The notes below the pieces were generated by a model. That model had not been told where the DNA came from. It saw only the letters and a program-made list of their open reading frames with translations, and ran no database searches. Both the position numbers and the translations under genes were made by a program. From assembly GCA_965240325.2 (NCBI GenBank), contig OZ251241.1:930001-994000 (forward strand): a stretch of 64,000 nt of DNA. Reading direction: 5' to 3'. Of the stretch, positions 47,138 through 57,301 are shown piece after piece (within the stretch, counting starts at the first letter, position 1; every line of letters begins with the position of its first letter). The DNA is from Rebecca billardiae RCC1528 (lineage: Eukaryota > Haptophyta).

Positions 47138-47660
47138 GCGGTCCGGCACTGCTTGCTTGGTATTTGTCCGGCTTCCTCAGCTCATACATCATCAGTCCTC
47201 ACTCCTTCACCGATCACTGCGCACCGATCTCATGAAGGGAGCGAGCAACGGAGGAAGCTGAAGCACCTTCACAGGTCCTTGCTCTCTTGAAACAGTGAGG
47301 AACCGGAAGCAACCGAGAGGAAGCTGAACTGCCGTGAACCGTGGCGGTCCGGCACTGCTTGCTTGGTGTTTGTCCGGCTTCCTCAGCTCATACATCATCA
47401 GTCCTCACTCCTTCACCGCGATCACTGCGCACCGATCTCATGAAGGGAGCGAGCAACTGATGTAAGCACCTTCACGGGTCCTGCTCTCTTGCCGAACCGT
47501 GGCGGTCCGGCACTGCTTGCTTGGTGTTTGTCCGGCTTCCTCAGCTCATACATCATCAGTCCTCACTCCTTCACCGCGATCACTGCGCACCGATCTCATG
47601 AAGGGAGCGAGCAACTGATGTAAGCACCTTCACGGGTCCTTGCTCTCTTGCCGAACCGTG
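47138..47660. repeat. Three tandem copies of a 160-205 bp segment
   Basis: Copies begin GGCGGTCCGGCACTGCTTGC at about 47138, 47343 and 47501 and share TCAGCTCATACATCATCAGT, CACTGCGCACCGATCTCATG and AAGGGAGCGAGCAAC. The first copy carries extra DNA at its end. No coding potential. Confidence 0.85.
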
Positions 47661-47719
47661 AGGAACGAGCCGGTGGAGCAAGGGCGGTCAGGGCTGCTAA
47701 CTCCCAGTGCCGCGAGTGA

Positions 47720-48745
47720 GAGGAGGTTGGGTATCGATCAACTCGTGCGCCCTCGCGGCGCAGCGGCTATGTCTCCTGGGGCGCCGCCCTGGAGGGCGCG
47801 TGGGGTGCGCACGCCGCGTGCTCCTGCGCCCGCGGCAGCGGGCGCGGACACGGCGCGCGTGGTTGGTCGCATGTTAGACAGCACGTAGTACCCCCCCACG
47901 CCGCGCGCCGCGCTCGCCGGCGCCCTCGCCGTGCCTCAGGCCAGCCCGCGCCCGCGCGCCGCACCAAGATCCAGTTGTAGCCACGCGCCAGCCGCCGGCG
48001 CGCGCGCGGTGTGCGGTGCGGTCGGCGCGGGGCGGGCGCGCGCCCGGGGCGAGGCTCGTGTACGATCGGCGCGCGCCATGCCGCCACGCGTCGCCGAACA
48101 CGAGCTTGATCACGTTCCACGCGGCTGCTGATGGGTGCTCGTCGAGCATTCCTCAGCCATCAGAAATGAGCTTGGACAAGCGGCTGTGAGCGCGTCAGTG
48201 CGAGGAATGCGACGACTTGGGGACTCTTGCGCCATCATAGGATGCCAATCGTTCACACATCAGTGGTCTGCGCATGTCTATCGCGCTTCGCTGCCTTCCC
48301 GTGATCGTCTCAACATGAGCATTTTCAAACTTGGCCAATGCACACTCGACAGCATGAAAACGCGTGCGCCGACCCATGCGGGCGCCAGCGTGGCGGCGCG
48401 TGGCGGCATGGCGCGCGCCGATCGTACACGAGCCTCGCCCCGGGCGCGCGCCCGCCCCGCGCCGACCGCACCGCGCACCGCGCGCGCGCTGGCGGCTGGC
48501 GCGTGGCCACGGCTGGCTCTTGGTGCGGCGCGCGGGCGCGGGCTGGCCTGAGGCACGGCGAGGGCGCCGGCGAGCGCGGCGCGCGGCGTGGGAGGGCACT
48601 ACGTGCTGTCTAGCATGCGACCAACCACGCGCGCCGTGTCCGCGCCCGCTGCCGCGGGCGCAGGAGCACGCGGCGTGCGCACCCCACGCGCCCTCCAGGG
48701 CGGCGCCCCAGGAGATCGATACCCAACCTCCTCTCACCGGCGCGG
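47720..48745. mobile_element. Second foldback element, arms of about 350-380 bp
   Basis: Left arm about 47720-48097 and right arm about 48389-48745 are inverted near-copies: the right arm read forward and the left arm read in reverse encode nearly the same sequence (HRARAGGWRVAT, GEGAGERGARRG). The outer end reads GAGAGGAGGTTGGGTATCGA in both. The left arm has about 34 extra bases just inside that end. The spacer of about 290 bp is non-repetitive. Arms differ at scattered positions, so it is older than the 691-bp element. Apparent long frames in it come from its GC bias. Confidence 0.75.
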
Positions 48746-49184
48746 CAGAGTTCGCAGCCCTTGCGAGGAGGGATCCGACACTCCGGACCCTTGATCCGAC
48801 CTTTGAATCATCATCATCACTACATCTCTTGCTGTTCCCGGGGACGTAGCTGGGGGAGTTGACTGACAGATTGCACGAAAAACCGTTGGCCCCAATTGGG
48901 ATCTGACTAAACTGTATTCCTCGGGATACCTATTGGAAGGCCATCAACCTTGTAAGAATCACCGGACTTCGCGTGTCCTACCGGAAAACTCGCTCCGCTC
49001 GCATGCTTGTTCTTACAGAACAACCAATGCGAGCGGGGCTCGCGATTATAAGACTCTGCTGTCGTACTCTCCGTCACTCGTCAGTATGGCTGACGACTGG
49101 CGCCATCACGACGCAGACAGTGTTGCAGAGCTCGTGCAGCGAGCACGACGGAGCACCGAGTAGCAGTAGCAGTTACTGTACGCC
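48746..49184. other. Intergenic DNA between two mobile elements
   Basis: No gene or repeat recognised. Confidence 0.5.
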
Positions 49185-49333
49185 GGTCTGTGGCCGAGTG
49201 GGAGTACTGGCGTGCTCTTGCGTCTGAGGTCATGGGTTCAAACCAGTTTCCAGGTCTCTCTTCGGAGAGCGTGTGACGAAGTAGGATGGCGCGGCAACCT
49301 GCCACCGTGAGCCTTACGCACGTTAAAACAAAT
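49185..49333 (+). mobile_element. tRNA-like SINE, copy B
   Basis: Contains TGGCCGAGTGG (A box, 49191-49201) and GGTTCAAACC (B box, 49235-49244), the internal RNA polymerase III promoter of tRNA genes. The head cannot fold as a complete tRNA by eye. The body CAGTTTCCAGGTCTCTCTTC, GGAGAGCGTG and the tail GAGCCTTACGCACGTTAAAA are shared with copy A at 34780-34940. Confidence 0.75.
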
Positions 49334-49579
49334 GACCGCGTTCCGCGGTCCTTTTCTGCATAGAATCAACGCAGTTGGGGGCCCGCGGTGGCCGTGCAAT
49401 CGCGGCTCTCCGCCGTAGTGGCAGTTCGCCAGTTGAAGTCGGTTCTGAGATGACTGAAGCTATTAGTCCGACCGTCGCCCTGCCTGCGCGACCGCGAGAC
49501 TCATTCACACTTCACACAATCACAGCAGCGGACCTGAGACCGCACCCGGCACCGGTCGTCAAATCGGACGTCCGTCTGA

Positions 49580-49734
49580 CAACTAGCTGCCAAATGTCCA
49601 ACTACTGGCTGATCAGCTCGGATCCGACCCGTCCGCGATCGTGCCATCGGCATCGGAATTACTACTAGTAGCTGCCAAACTGTGTCCAACTCTGGCTGAT
49701 CAGCTCGGATCCGACCCGTCCGCGATCGTGCCGA
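49580..49734. repeat. Tandem duplication of about 65 bp
   Basis: Both copies contain TAGCTGCCAAA and, further on, GGCTGATCAGCTCGGATCCG followed by ACCCGTCCGCGATCGTGCC, separated by a short spacer. Confidence 0.85.
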
Positions 49735-51383
49735 GTGAGTCGTGCCGCGGAGCTCGGAGTACTGAAGGAGTCGGGTGTGACAGCAGGGTGCTTTAGCGCT
49801 GCGGCCCGTGCCAGCCAACGACCAGACGTACTCTGGCCACTTGACCCGTTGCACGGGTGAGTGACCGTACGCCCTGCCTAGTGCCTAGGCCGCGCGCGCC
49901 GCGCGACCGGCGACTCGGGGTGATGGAGAGCGGATGGCGACAGCAGCAGCAGTCCTCATGAAGACGATGAAACTGGCGGCACGGGTGCACGAGGTGGCAG
50001 GCGAAAGCGCGCCGACGAGACCGCATTTGATCGACACACCTGAGCCGCACGCGCGTGCCGTCGCCGAGCGGCGAGCGCTGCAAACGCGCAACCGTACCGC
50101 GCGCGCCACGACGGCGCGGCACTAGCTGATGCAGGCCGTACTGCCGGCACTGCTTCTGCGATCATGCGCCACGGTCGCAGCTGACTGCGTGAGCAGCAAG
50201 CGGGAGGCGGGTCCGGAGGCACGTGCAGGCGCCGTCCCGCATATCCGCCATCGCCCATCGGATCCCCATCGTGCCGGGGCACGTCACCGCTCCGACGATC
50301 CGGATGTGGCCCAGTCCGGACGTCACGCGATCCGGGAAGACGAGTACGATTCGCTCGTAACGAACCGTTACACTAAAGTCACGGCCAGGCTCACGTCCCG
50401 TCCATCGATTACTTATAATGGAATCAGCTGGGCGCGCTCTTTTTCGGCCTAATAGACCTCTCTATGCGATCTCAAAAACTCGAAACTCGGTCTCCGCCAG
50501 CCCTAAAAATCGCCCCCCGTCCCGTTTTTCCCGCCGCCCCCCGTCCCTTTTTTCTTGATCAAAGATCTTTTTGAAACGTGGTTCGGGCCCGCTGGTGCGG
50601 GCTCCACGCTGCGCGCTCCGCCCTGCACCGCGGGCCATAAACTGTATACTCGTCCGAGTCGTCCGACTACGATCGGACTAGTCAGCACAGTCTCACTGCT
50701 ACTACTATATATTAACGACGTGGTATGCAACGATTATTAATTTAAGCTAATACGACTTATTCACTGCTGATGCTCACGCTGCATACACTGACGACTTAGC
50801 GCGAGTAGTCATGGCGACTGACTGCACTCTCTGCTGCCAGTGCATGGCAGTGATGCAGTGAGTGTGCACGCGGCATCCGCAGCATGGCAGCCACTGATGC
50901 TGCGACGACTACGAGGTCGAGCAGTACTGCGTCTGCTGAGTCTGCCAGCATCATCATCATCAGTGCTGGGCTGCTACTAACTACTAACTACTGTACTAGT
51001 CACTAGCTAGACGTCTACTACGTACTTACACTTTGAAACAGCAGACGACCGTACTACCGAGTTAATACCGATCAACGACCTGCACTTGCATAGCCAGATA
51101 GACTCCGCCATGCCAGCCCATGACTCAGAGTCAGATTCATCATTATATTTCAGGCAGAGTCCGGATGACTGTTAAGTGTTATTCCGACAGCAGCAGCATA
51201 GCAAGGCCGCGCTCAAGCTTTACGATCGCGGTGCAGGCTACGCTCTGCCACCAACGCCGACTTCGTGTCGACCGGATCGGGCACTGCCGCCGACGAATCA
51301 GGACGGACCCGCGTCGTCCTACCTGTGTCGTTAAATCATATAGAATATGAGTCTGTGCAGTGTCCGATGACGACGAGAAGATG

Positions 51384-51444
51384 ACTCTCTCTCTCTCTCT
51401 CTCTCTCTCTCAGTGACTCTCTCTCTTCCTCTCTCTCTCTCGTC
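51384..51444. repeat. (CT)n microsatellite, interrupted
   Basis: Two CT runs separated by AGTGA and TTC. Confidence 0.9.
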
Positions 51445-51489
51445 AGTATACTCTACGCGCGATCGACTATGACGTCGCGCGTATCCAAG

Positions 51490-53313
51490 TCAAGCCGGAC
51501 GAGGCACATCAGCGGCGACAGCGTCGGCGGAAGTCGTCACGGCGGCGAGCCTGCCAGCAGCCTCCTGAATGGCGTGGGGCACGTGCGTCACACTCACCGA
51601 GCTGCTGCGAGTGCGTGCAGCGACGTTGGACGCCGCACGACCGAGCGCCTCGGCGATGGCGGCGGCAGTGCCCTCGCTCCCGCCGTGCATGCAGTCGGGC
51701 TGGCAGCACGCCACATTGACGAGCTGCTTCACCGCGACGTCGAAGCGCTCCAGCCCCAGGGCCAGGGCCTGCGCGTCCGACAGCTGAGGGATCAGGCTGC
51801 ACAGAGCGAGGTCGCGCGGGCAGGCCGTGTGCATCTGGAAGCCGAGCGCGAGGCACAGGTCGAAGGTGGCGTGGCCGATCTGCGCGGCGCAGAAGGCGAA
51901 CTGGCGCGCGACGCCGTCGAGCAGCCTGGTCAGCCTGAGGTGGACGACGTTCTGGTCGGCGCGGGCCGAGGCGAGCAAGTAGCACGTTGCGTTCGAGTTG
52001 TCGAGCATGCGCTGCGCGACCACGACGGCCGCTGCGAGCTCAAGGCAATCCTTCGGGTCCGAGGGCAGATCGCCTCCGCGGGTCTCGAGAAGGCGCGTGA
52101 GCAGGCGGAGCGACGCCCACTTGGCGCCGTCGTGCAAGCCCACGAGCCGGCCGAAGAGCGCGTCCACGGAGGCTGCATACACGCCGAGCTGCGCCTCGGA
52201 CCAACGGAAGGAGGGCGAGCGCGCACGCGCGCGCATGCGCACAGAGGGCGCGCGCGTGCGCGTGCTCTGGGCGCTCGGCGGGAGCTGGGCGGCGCGCTTC
52301 CACGCGTAGCAGTGGCGACGGTGCACCTTCCACGCGCGCCGCTGGCAGCGCGCCGAGCAGAACCGAGCCACCTCGCAGCTCTCGCACGCCATCATCGCGT
52401 TGCCGCCCGGCACGTTGACAGCCGCGCACGAGATGCAGCAGGAGGACACGACGGCGGGCACGTGCGCGGCGCCGCCGAGAAGGTCGTCGTCGAGCGGGTC
52501 GAGGCCCTCCTCGAGGTCCATGGCGCGAGTGAACAGCTCCACCGCGGCGCTGAGCCGCGCCTTGCGCTTCACGCCCGTGAACGGCCGCTTGCCCTCGAGG
52601 TTGAGCCGGCCGAGCGCAAAGCAGCCGAGGACGGAGCCTTGGTCGGCCGCGAGCCCGTACAGACGCGCCGCCTCGCACGGGTCTGGCTCGACGCCCTGCC
52701 CGTACTCGTAGCACGCGCCAAGGCAGTGCTGCGCCTCCACGTGCTCCTGCTCGGCCGCGAGCATGTAGCACTGCGCGGCGATGTCAAAGCTCTGGCGCAC
52801 GCCCAGCATGCCGTGCGCATGCATGTTGCCGAGCTCAAACTGCGACTCGGCGTCGCCGCGCTCGGCGTCGGCGCGGCACTGCTCGCGCTGCGCGATCTCT
52901 TTCGCCACGTGTGGGGAGCACTCCCTCATCGCCGCGTGGCCGAACGCCACGAGCTTCTCGGCCACGGCCTTCAACTCGGAGACGTCGGAATCCAAAAACT
53001 CAGCAGGGTTCGTGCGCAGGTCCGCGATGATGCTCTCCGCGTCGGGGCCGTGCTCGTGGAGCGCCGGCAGGCATGAGTAAAGAGCATCAAGCGCCTCTTC
53101 GACCTGCTTGGCCGGATCTATCATCGGCGTGAACCACTTGGACTGCGCGGCCTGGCATGCGCTTCCGGGCACAGACGAATCGCAAGAGCCGGTGTCGTTG
53201 ACGTCCTTGGCGAATCGCCCGCTCGCGTCGCCCGCCTTGAGCGCCGTGTCGGGGCCATTGTCGCGTCGCGCGCGCTTGATCGAGCCGACGGGCTCGCTTG
53301 TCGACACGCCCAT
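51490..53313 (-). CDS. MYND zinc-finger protein with Sel1-like repeats
   Basis: 607 residues in one exon. Residues about 150-260 show Sel1-type repeats (ADAERGDAESQFELGNMHAHG, AEQEHVEAQHCLGACYEYGQG, AADQGSVLGCFALGRLNLEG). A MYND finger follows at about 290-335: CISC, CESC, FCSARCQRRAWKVHRRHC. Sel1 repeats mediate protein contacts and MYND fingers bind Pro-rich peptides; many protist genomes encode this pairing. The C-terminal 250 residues are helical without known motifs. The frame continues upstream without an ATG (a TTG at 53355), so ATG at 53313 (MGVSTSEPVGS) was chosen. Substrate or partner unknown. Confidence 0.78.
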   Translation of the reverse strand: MGVSTSEPVGSIKRARRDNGPDTALKAGDASGRFAKDVNDTGSCDSSVPGSACQAAQSKWFTPMIDPAKQVEEALDALYSCLPALHEHGPDAESIIADLRTNPAEFLDSDVSELKAVAEKLVAFGHAAMRECSPHVAKEIAQREQCRADAERGDAESQFELGNMHAHGMLGVRQSFDIAAQCYMLAAEQEHVEAQHCLGACYEYGQGVEPDPCEAARLYGLAADQGSVLGCFALGRLNLEGKRPFTGVKRKARLSAAVELFTRAMDLEEGLDPLDDDLLGGAAHVPAVVSSCCISCAAVNVPGGNAMMACESCEVARFCSARCQRRAWKVHRRHCYAWKRAAQLPPSAQSTRTRAPSVRMRARARSPSFRWSEAQLGVYAASVDALFGRLVGLHDGAKWASLRLLTRLLETRGGDLPSDPKDCLELAAAVVVAQRMLDNSNATCYLLASARADQNVVHLRLTRLLDGVARQFAFCAAQIGHATFDLCLALGFQMHTACPRDLALCSLIPQLSDAQALALGLERFDVAVKQLVNVACCQPDCMHGGSEGTAAAIAEALGRAASNVAARTRSSSVSVTHVPHAIQEAAGRLAAVTTSADAVAADVPRPA

Positions 53314-53502
53314 CCTCGTCGACCCGTCGACGGCGGCGTGCGGCAGGATGATCAAGAGGTAGTGTTCCCGCCGTCCTGCGCGCGAGAGGGCAAAGCACCG
53401 CTCGCTCTGAGCTCGTGCTGCGCAGCTGCGGAGTCCGGTCCGGGCAACTCGACCCCGATTCGCCGAACGGTGATGCCGGCCGGGGCCGTGCGTCCCAGGC
53501 CG

Positions 53503-55389
53503 TCACCGCGCTGCAGCGAAGTCGGGCGAGCTTGAGCCGGTGTCGTTGCCTATGCTCCCGCCTGCCACCGAGCGGAGCAGCCGCTCGCCCATGTACTCGC
53601 TGTGCCACTCGCACGCCGAGCAACTGACGCCGCGCGGGAAGCAGCGCTGCAACGCGCACTCGGGCCGCTCGCCGGCCGGGAGCACGCGGCTGCCGCGACC
53701 CGAGCGGAAGTCGGTGCGCGGGCCGACCACCGCGCACGAGTCTGCGTCCGCGCGTGCCGTGCACACCGACGTGGCGAACGTCGACTCCACGGGCGCCAGG
53801 ATGACGTCGCACAGCAGGAGAAGGTACCAGTCGGCGGCACCGCGCGCAAACACGGCCTGGAGGGACTCAGCAGTTCTCGCGGCGCGCTCTGCGCGCGGCA
53901 TCTGGTGCGTGTGCGCGATGGCCTCGGAGCCCGAGAGCGTCAGCACCTCCGCGGAAATCTCCGCCGCGGCCTGCGGCCCCAGTGGCGCGCCCTCGGGCGG
54001 GGTCGCTCGCAGGAGCGCGGCCGCGAGCGCGCCTCGCTGGGCAGCGAATCGGTGCAGCGCCGGCGCGTCGGTGGCGAGGAAGACGGCGGTGTGTTCGCAC
54101 GCCGAGCCCGTAGCGCACGCGTCGCCGGAGCCGACGGCGCCAGCGCTCGCCGCGCCGCGCAGCCGCATGATCCGCGCTGCGCACGCCAGCCAGCCCGAGA
54201 GAGGCGTGCGCTCTGCGAGGTGCGCGCGCTGGCAGTGCCGCGGATCGAAACGGCGGAACGGCACCAGCTTGAAGCGCCAGTGGTCGAAGGCGGTGCGCAT
54301 GCACTCGTTGTTCCCAAAGGCCGCGTCTACCGCCTCGACCGTCGGCGGCGTGCTGTCCGGGAAGCACGCGTGCGCGTCCGCCGCCATCGTGCGCACGTGC
54401 AGCCCGACGCGATGCGCGGCGAGGCGCATGCGAGCCTCGACGGCTGCCACCTGCGCGCCCAGCGCGCGCGTCGGCTGCACGACGGCAAATCCGGAGCACG
54501 CGCGGAAGCACGGCTGCGAGCCGAAGGGCGCGGGCGCGGCCGCGCGCAGCGCGTCGCCCTCCGCGCCGAACAGCTGGTCGCGCAGCGCGAGCACCGTGTT
54601 CCGGTTGAAGAGCACGCGCATCACCAGCATGGCTGCCGATGCGGCCGGCTCGGCGAGCGCGCTCGTCCAATTGCCGCCGTCGAGCTGGATGACGCCCGCG
54701 CTCGCGGCGACTGCGCGCTCGGCGACGTGCGCGGCGGCGTCGGTCCACGCCATGCTCACGCCGAAGCGCAGGTCGAAGTGCGCCTCCATGTCGAAGTGCG
54801 CCGCGTCGCACCGCGGCATGCGCGCGAACGCGCCGCTGTCGTCGCAGTGCTGCACAAACACAGCGCGCCCGAGCGTGGCGCCGAGCCAGAGCGCGAGCTG
54901 GCGCTTGAGCCAGTGCTGCGCGAGGCCGATCGGGCGGAACTCGTCGCGCAGTAGGAGCGTGCGCCCGTGCGTCGCGTGCGTCGCCTGCACCTTCGCCGCG
55001 AACTGGGCGAGCGCGCGATCGAAGCCTGCGCACTCGGTGTCGCTCTGAAGCTCCGAGCCCGCGACCGCCGCGCCGCCGCACACCGCGGCATACTCGCGCT
55101 CGGCGAGTATGGGTGACTCGCGGAGCTCGTCGATGCTGCGAGCATGGAGCTTTGAGACGGAGCCATGCCGCTCGGAACCCACCACGCGGGCGGGAACCGC
55201 CCGAGCTCCCGGTGGCGCCGGCGTGGTGAGCTCGCTCGGCGGATCTGTCGCGCGGTGGGTGGCGGCGGCTTCATACGGCGCGTCGAGTGGGCGCTCCAGC
55301 TCGCGCTGGGCGGAATACTGCGCAATGATGAGTGCGCACAGGCCGGCGACGAAAAGCCCGAGCAGTACACGCCACTTGTCGCGCAGCAT
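53503..55389 (-). CDS. Type II membrane glycosyltransferase-like protein (fucosyltransferase-type fold)
   Basis: 628 residues in one exon. A membrane anchor follows the start (WRVLLGLFVAGLCALIIAQY, residues 6-25), then a stalk. Later blocks resemble GT-B glycosyltransferases that use GDP-fucose: RVGLHVRTM (basic residue of the donor site in O-fucosyltransferase and FUT8-like enzymes), HTAVFLATDAPAL, and WYLLLLCDVILAPVESTFATSV. Cysteines are plentiful in between. Golgi location is inferred. The exact family is not certain. ATG at 55389 precedes the anchor. It is divergent from the lumen protein gene, 213 bases apart. Confidence 0.65.
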   Translation of the reverse strand: MLRDKWRVLLGLFVAGLCALIIAQYSAQRELERPLDAPYEAAATHRATDPPSELTTPAPPGARAVPARVVGSERHGSVSKLHARSIDELRESPILAEREYAAVCGGAAVAGSELQSDTECAGFDRALAQFAAKVQATHATHGRTLLLRDEFRPIGLAQHWLKRQLALWLGATLGRAVFVQHCDDSGAFARMPRCDAAHFDMEAHFDLRFGVSMAWTDAAAHVAERAVAASAGVIQLDGGNWTSALAEPAASAAMLVMRVLFNRNTVLALRDQLFGAEGDALRAAAPAPFGSQPCFRACSGFAVVQPTRALGAQVAAVEARMRLAAHRVGLHVRTMAADAHACFPDSTPPTVEAVDAAFGNNECMRTAFDHWRFKLVPFRRFDPRHCQRAHLAERTPLSGWLACAARIMRLRGAASAGAVGSGDACATGSACEHTAVFLATDAPALHRFAAQRGALAAALLRATPPEGAPLGPQAAAEISAEVLTLSGSEAIAHTHQMPRAERAARTAESLQAVFARGAADWYLLLLCDVILAPVESTFATSVCTARADADSCAVVGPRTDFRSGRGSRVLPAGERPECALQRCFPRGVSCSACEWHSEYMGERLLRSVAGGSIGNDTGSSSPDFAAAR

Positions 55390-55602
55390 TCCTCTTGGGG
55401 TGGCCGTCAGCGGCGGATCGCCGCCATCGTGAAGGCCATTGCCCACGCCCAGTGGCAGTGGAGAGTTCCGGCAGAATGTCGGGCCGTCGTCGTCGCTCGC
55501 TCTCCATCTCGCCCGTCTCTTCTTGCAGAGGTTCGGCCTTCGAGGTTGATTGCGGGGACGAACTTGGACGCGAGGGCGCCGACGCCGACACGCGCGACAA
55601 TC
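55390..55602. promoter_or_regulatory. Bidirectional promoter, glycosyltransferase and PsbP-like genes
   Basis: 213 bases between divergent start codons. CCGCCATCGTGA lies at 55421-55432. Confidence 0.5.
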
Positions 55603-56457
55603 ATGATCGCTGCGCTGCTGCTGGTGGGTGCGCCGCAGGCCTTGCTGGGGTCGCGCGTTCTCGGTAGTCCGACAACATTGGCTGCACCGCGGGGCGCACG
55701 CGCCTCGCCGTGCATGGCGGCAGACGCCACGCGGCGCAGCACGATTGCGGCGGCGGCTGCCGTTGTGCCGGCCGTGCTCCTGGGCGCGCCGCCCGCGGCC
55801 TTCGCCGGTGAGTCGAAGGCGAACCGGCTGCTCTCGTCGCTGGGTTTCCCGCCACTGCCCCAGGTAGACGGCTACTCCCAACTCGCCCAGTTCATCGGCC
55901 GCGCGAGCGCGGCCAACATTGACGGCCAGAAGAAGCGCGGCTTCAGTGGGGAGAGCCCGCTTCTGGTCGCGTACAACTACCCGAGCACGTGGGTGACGGC
56001 GATGCCGACGATCACCACGAACGGTGAGTCTGGCACGGTCTCGGCGGGGAACTACATCAAGGGCGACTCGTCCGGCTTCGTCGCCGTCCCCGCGGGCGGC
56101 GTCAAGTCGGTGGCTGATGCGCCAAAGTCGCTGCTGGCCGAGTCGGTCGTCGCGAGCGCAACCGGCGACGTGTACCAGGACGTGAAGGTGTCGAAGGTGC
56201 AGCCGCGGGGCGACGGAAGCTACTACACGTGGGATTACACGTACACCCTGCTCACCCGCGCGGGCTTCGAGGTCGACCGCCACGGCGTCGGCGCCGGCAC
56301 GATCGTCAACGGCCAGCTCTGCGCGGTGGTCACCGCGACCACCCAGCTGCGTTGGAAGTCGGAGGAGACGAAGCTGCGCGAGCTCACGCGGTCATTCGTG
56401 GTGTACCCCGTGAAGAAGTCGGCCATCCCGCAGATTGACGACGTGCTCTCCTCGTGA
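55603..56457 (+). CDS. PsbP-domain thylakoid lumen protein
   Basis: 284 residues in one exon. PsbP proteins are extrinsic factors of photosystem II or its assembly. Three targeting parts are visible: a hydrophobic start (MIAALLLVGAPQALLG), an Arg/Ala-rich transit-like stretch, and a twin-arginine lumen signal TRRSTIAAAAAVVPAVLL ending AAFA at about residue 68. The mature part has VDGYSQLAQF, LLVAYNYPSTWVT, a GNYIKGDSSGFVAV region, WDYTYTLLTRAGFEVDR and the conserved LRELTRSFVVY end. PsbP paralogues (PPL/PPD) cannot be separated by eye. The Tat signal points to import as a folded protein. Confidence 0.82.
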   Translation: MIAALLLVGAPQALLGSRVLGSPTTLAAPRGARASPCMAADATRRSTIAAAAAVVPAVLLGAPPAAFAGESKANRLLSSLGFPPLPQVDGYSQLAQFIGRASAANIDGQKKRGFSGESPLLVAYNYPSTWVTAMPTITTNGESGTVSAGNYIKGDSSGFVAVPAGGVKSVADAPKSLLAESVVASATGDVYQDVKVSKVQPRGDGSYYTWDYTYTLLTRAGFEVDRHGVGAGTIVNGQLCAVVTATTQLRWKSEETKLRELTRSFVVYPVKKSAIPQIDDVLSS

Positions 56458-57301
56458 GTCTCCGTGCGCGCGCTCGTGTCGTCAGCTCCGTCCCTCGGTT
56501 GGTCACCGCTATCGCCTACCCACCCCGTCACTTCTGGCCGGCGGTGGGTGGACAATTGGCACGATTGCCGTGGCAACCACGGCAAGTTTCGCCTTCCCGC
56601 CACTGGCCCGGGGCCACGGCGCACACCGCACGGCCGCTGGCCCAGCACTGGTCAGCTCCTAAGGGCTCCGTCTCGTGCCCGCGTCTCGTGCCCCGTCACG
56701 GGCCCGTCCGTCGTGTCTGAATTGAGAATTCAGTGAGACTGTGATGAGTAGTGACTACCGAATACCGATGAGTACCTGAGAGTCGGCCGCAACGCCTAAA
56801 CGGTTCGGCCAACTCTGCCCGTCTACGGCGGCCGGCTCCGCGCCGACGACGGTCACGCTGCGCCTGCGAGACAGAGACCGTGCCACCCGTCTCGACGAGC
56901 GGACCGACGTTGGGATGAGTGAGTGAATCGGGCATCGACGCGGAGCGATCACGGATCGCCAGTCATCAGCACTCATCACAGTTCACACCCGCTGCCTAGT
57001 GCCACTGGCCAACGGTATTTACGGTAGCATCCGAGTCAGAATTGAGAATTCCGGCTGTCGAGAGCAGCAGATTGATGTCGTAGTCGCCGTCGGGCGTCAA
57101 ATTCGTAGGATGGCGCGCGAGTCCGGGCGCGCTCTGCGGCCAGCCGCCCACGTTTTCCCGCGCTTTCGGGCCGGACCCAGGCCGGAACTTGCGCGGTGCT
57201 TCGTCGTTCACGTGCCGGTGGCGCTCGCATTTCTCTCAATCCGCATCGTCGCGACAAGTCGAGACTGTTCGCGCTGGCGCGCCTGCACGAAGAGCCACCC
57301 A
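56458..57301. other. Spacer upstream of the homeodomain gene
   Basis: No gene. A GAATTGAGAATTC word occurs twice, near 56718 and 57040. The last 300 bases are probably the homeodomain promoter. Confidence 0.5.

Larger units (their letters stand above)
49334..51489. other. Long intergenic region upstream of nothing recognisable
   Basis: Holds a 65-bp tandem duplication (49580-49734), a TTAACGACGTGG block at 50713, many short CTACTA/GTACTA words and a CT run (51384-51444). Short frames show no family features. Confidence 0.55.

Noticed and set aside
54756-56283. Upstream extension of the glycosyltransferase frame to 926 codons
   Set aside because: The extension runs under the divergent PsbP-like gene, is Arg-rich, and precedes the natural ATG plus membrane anchor at 55389.
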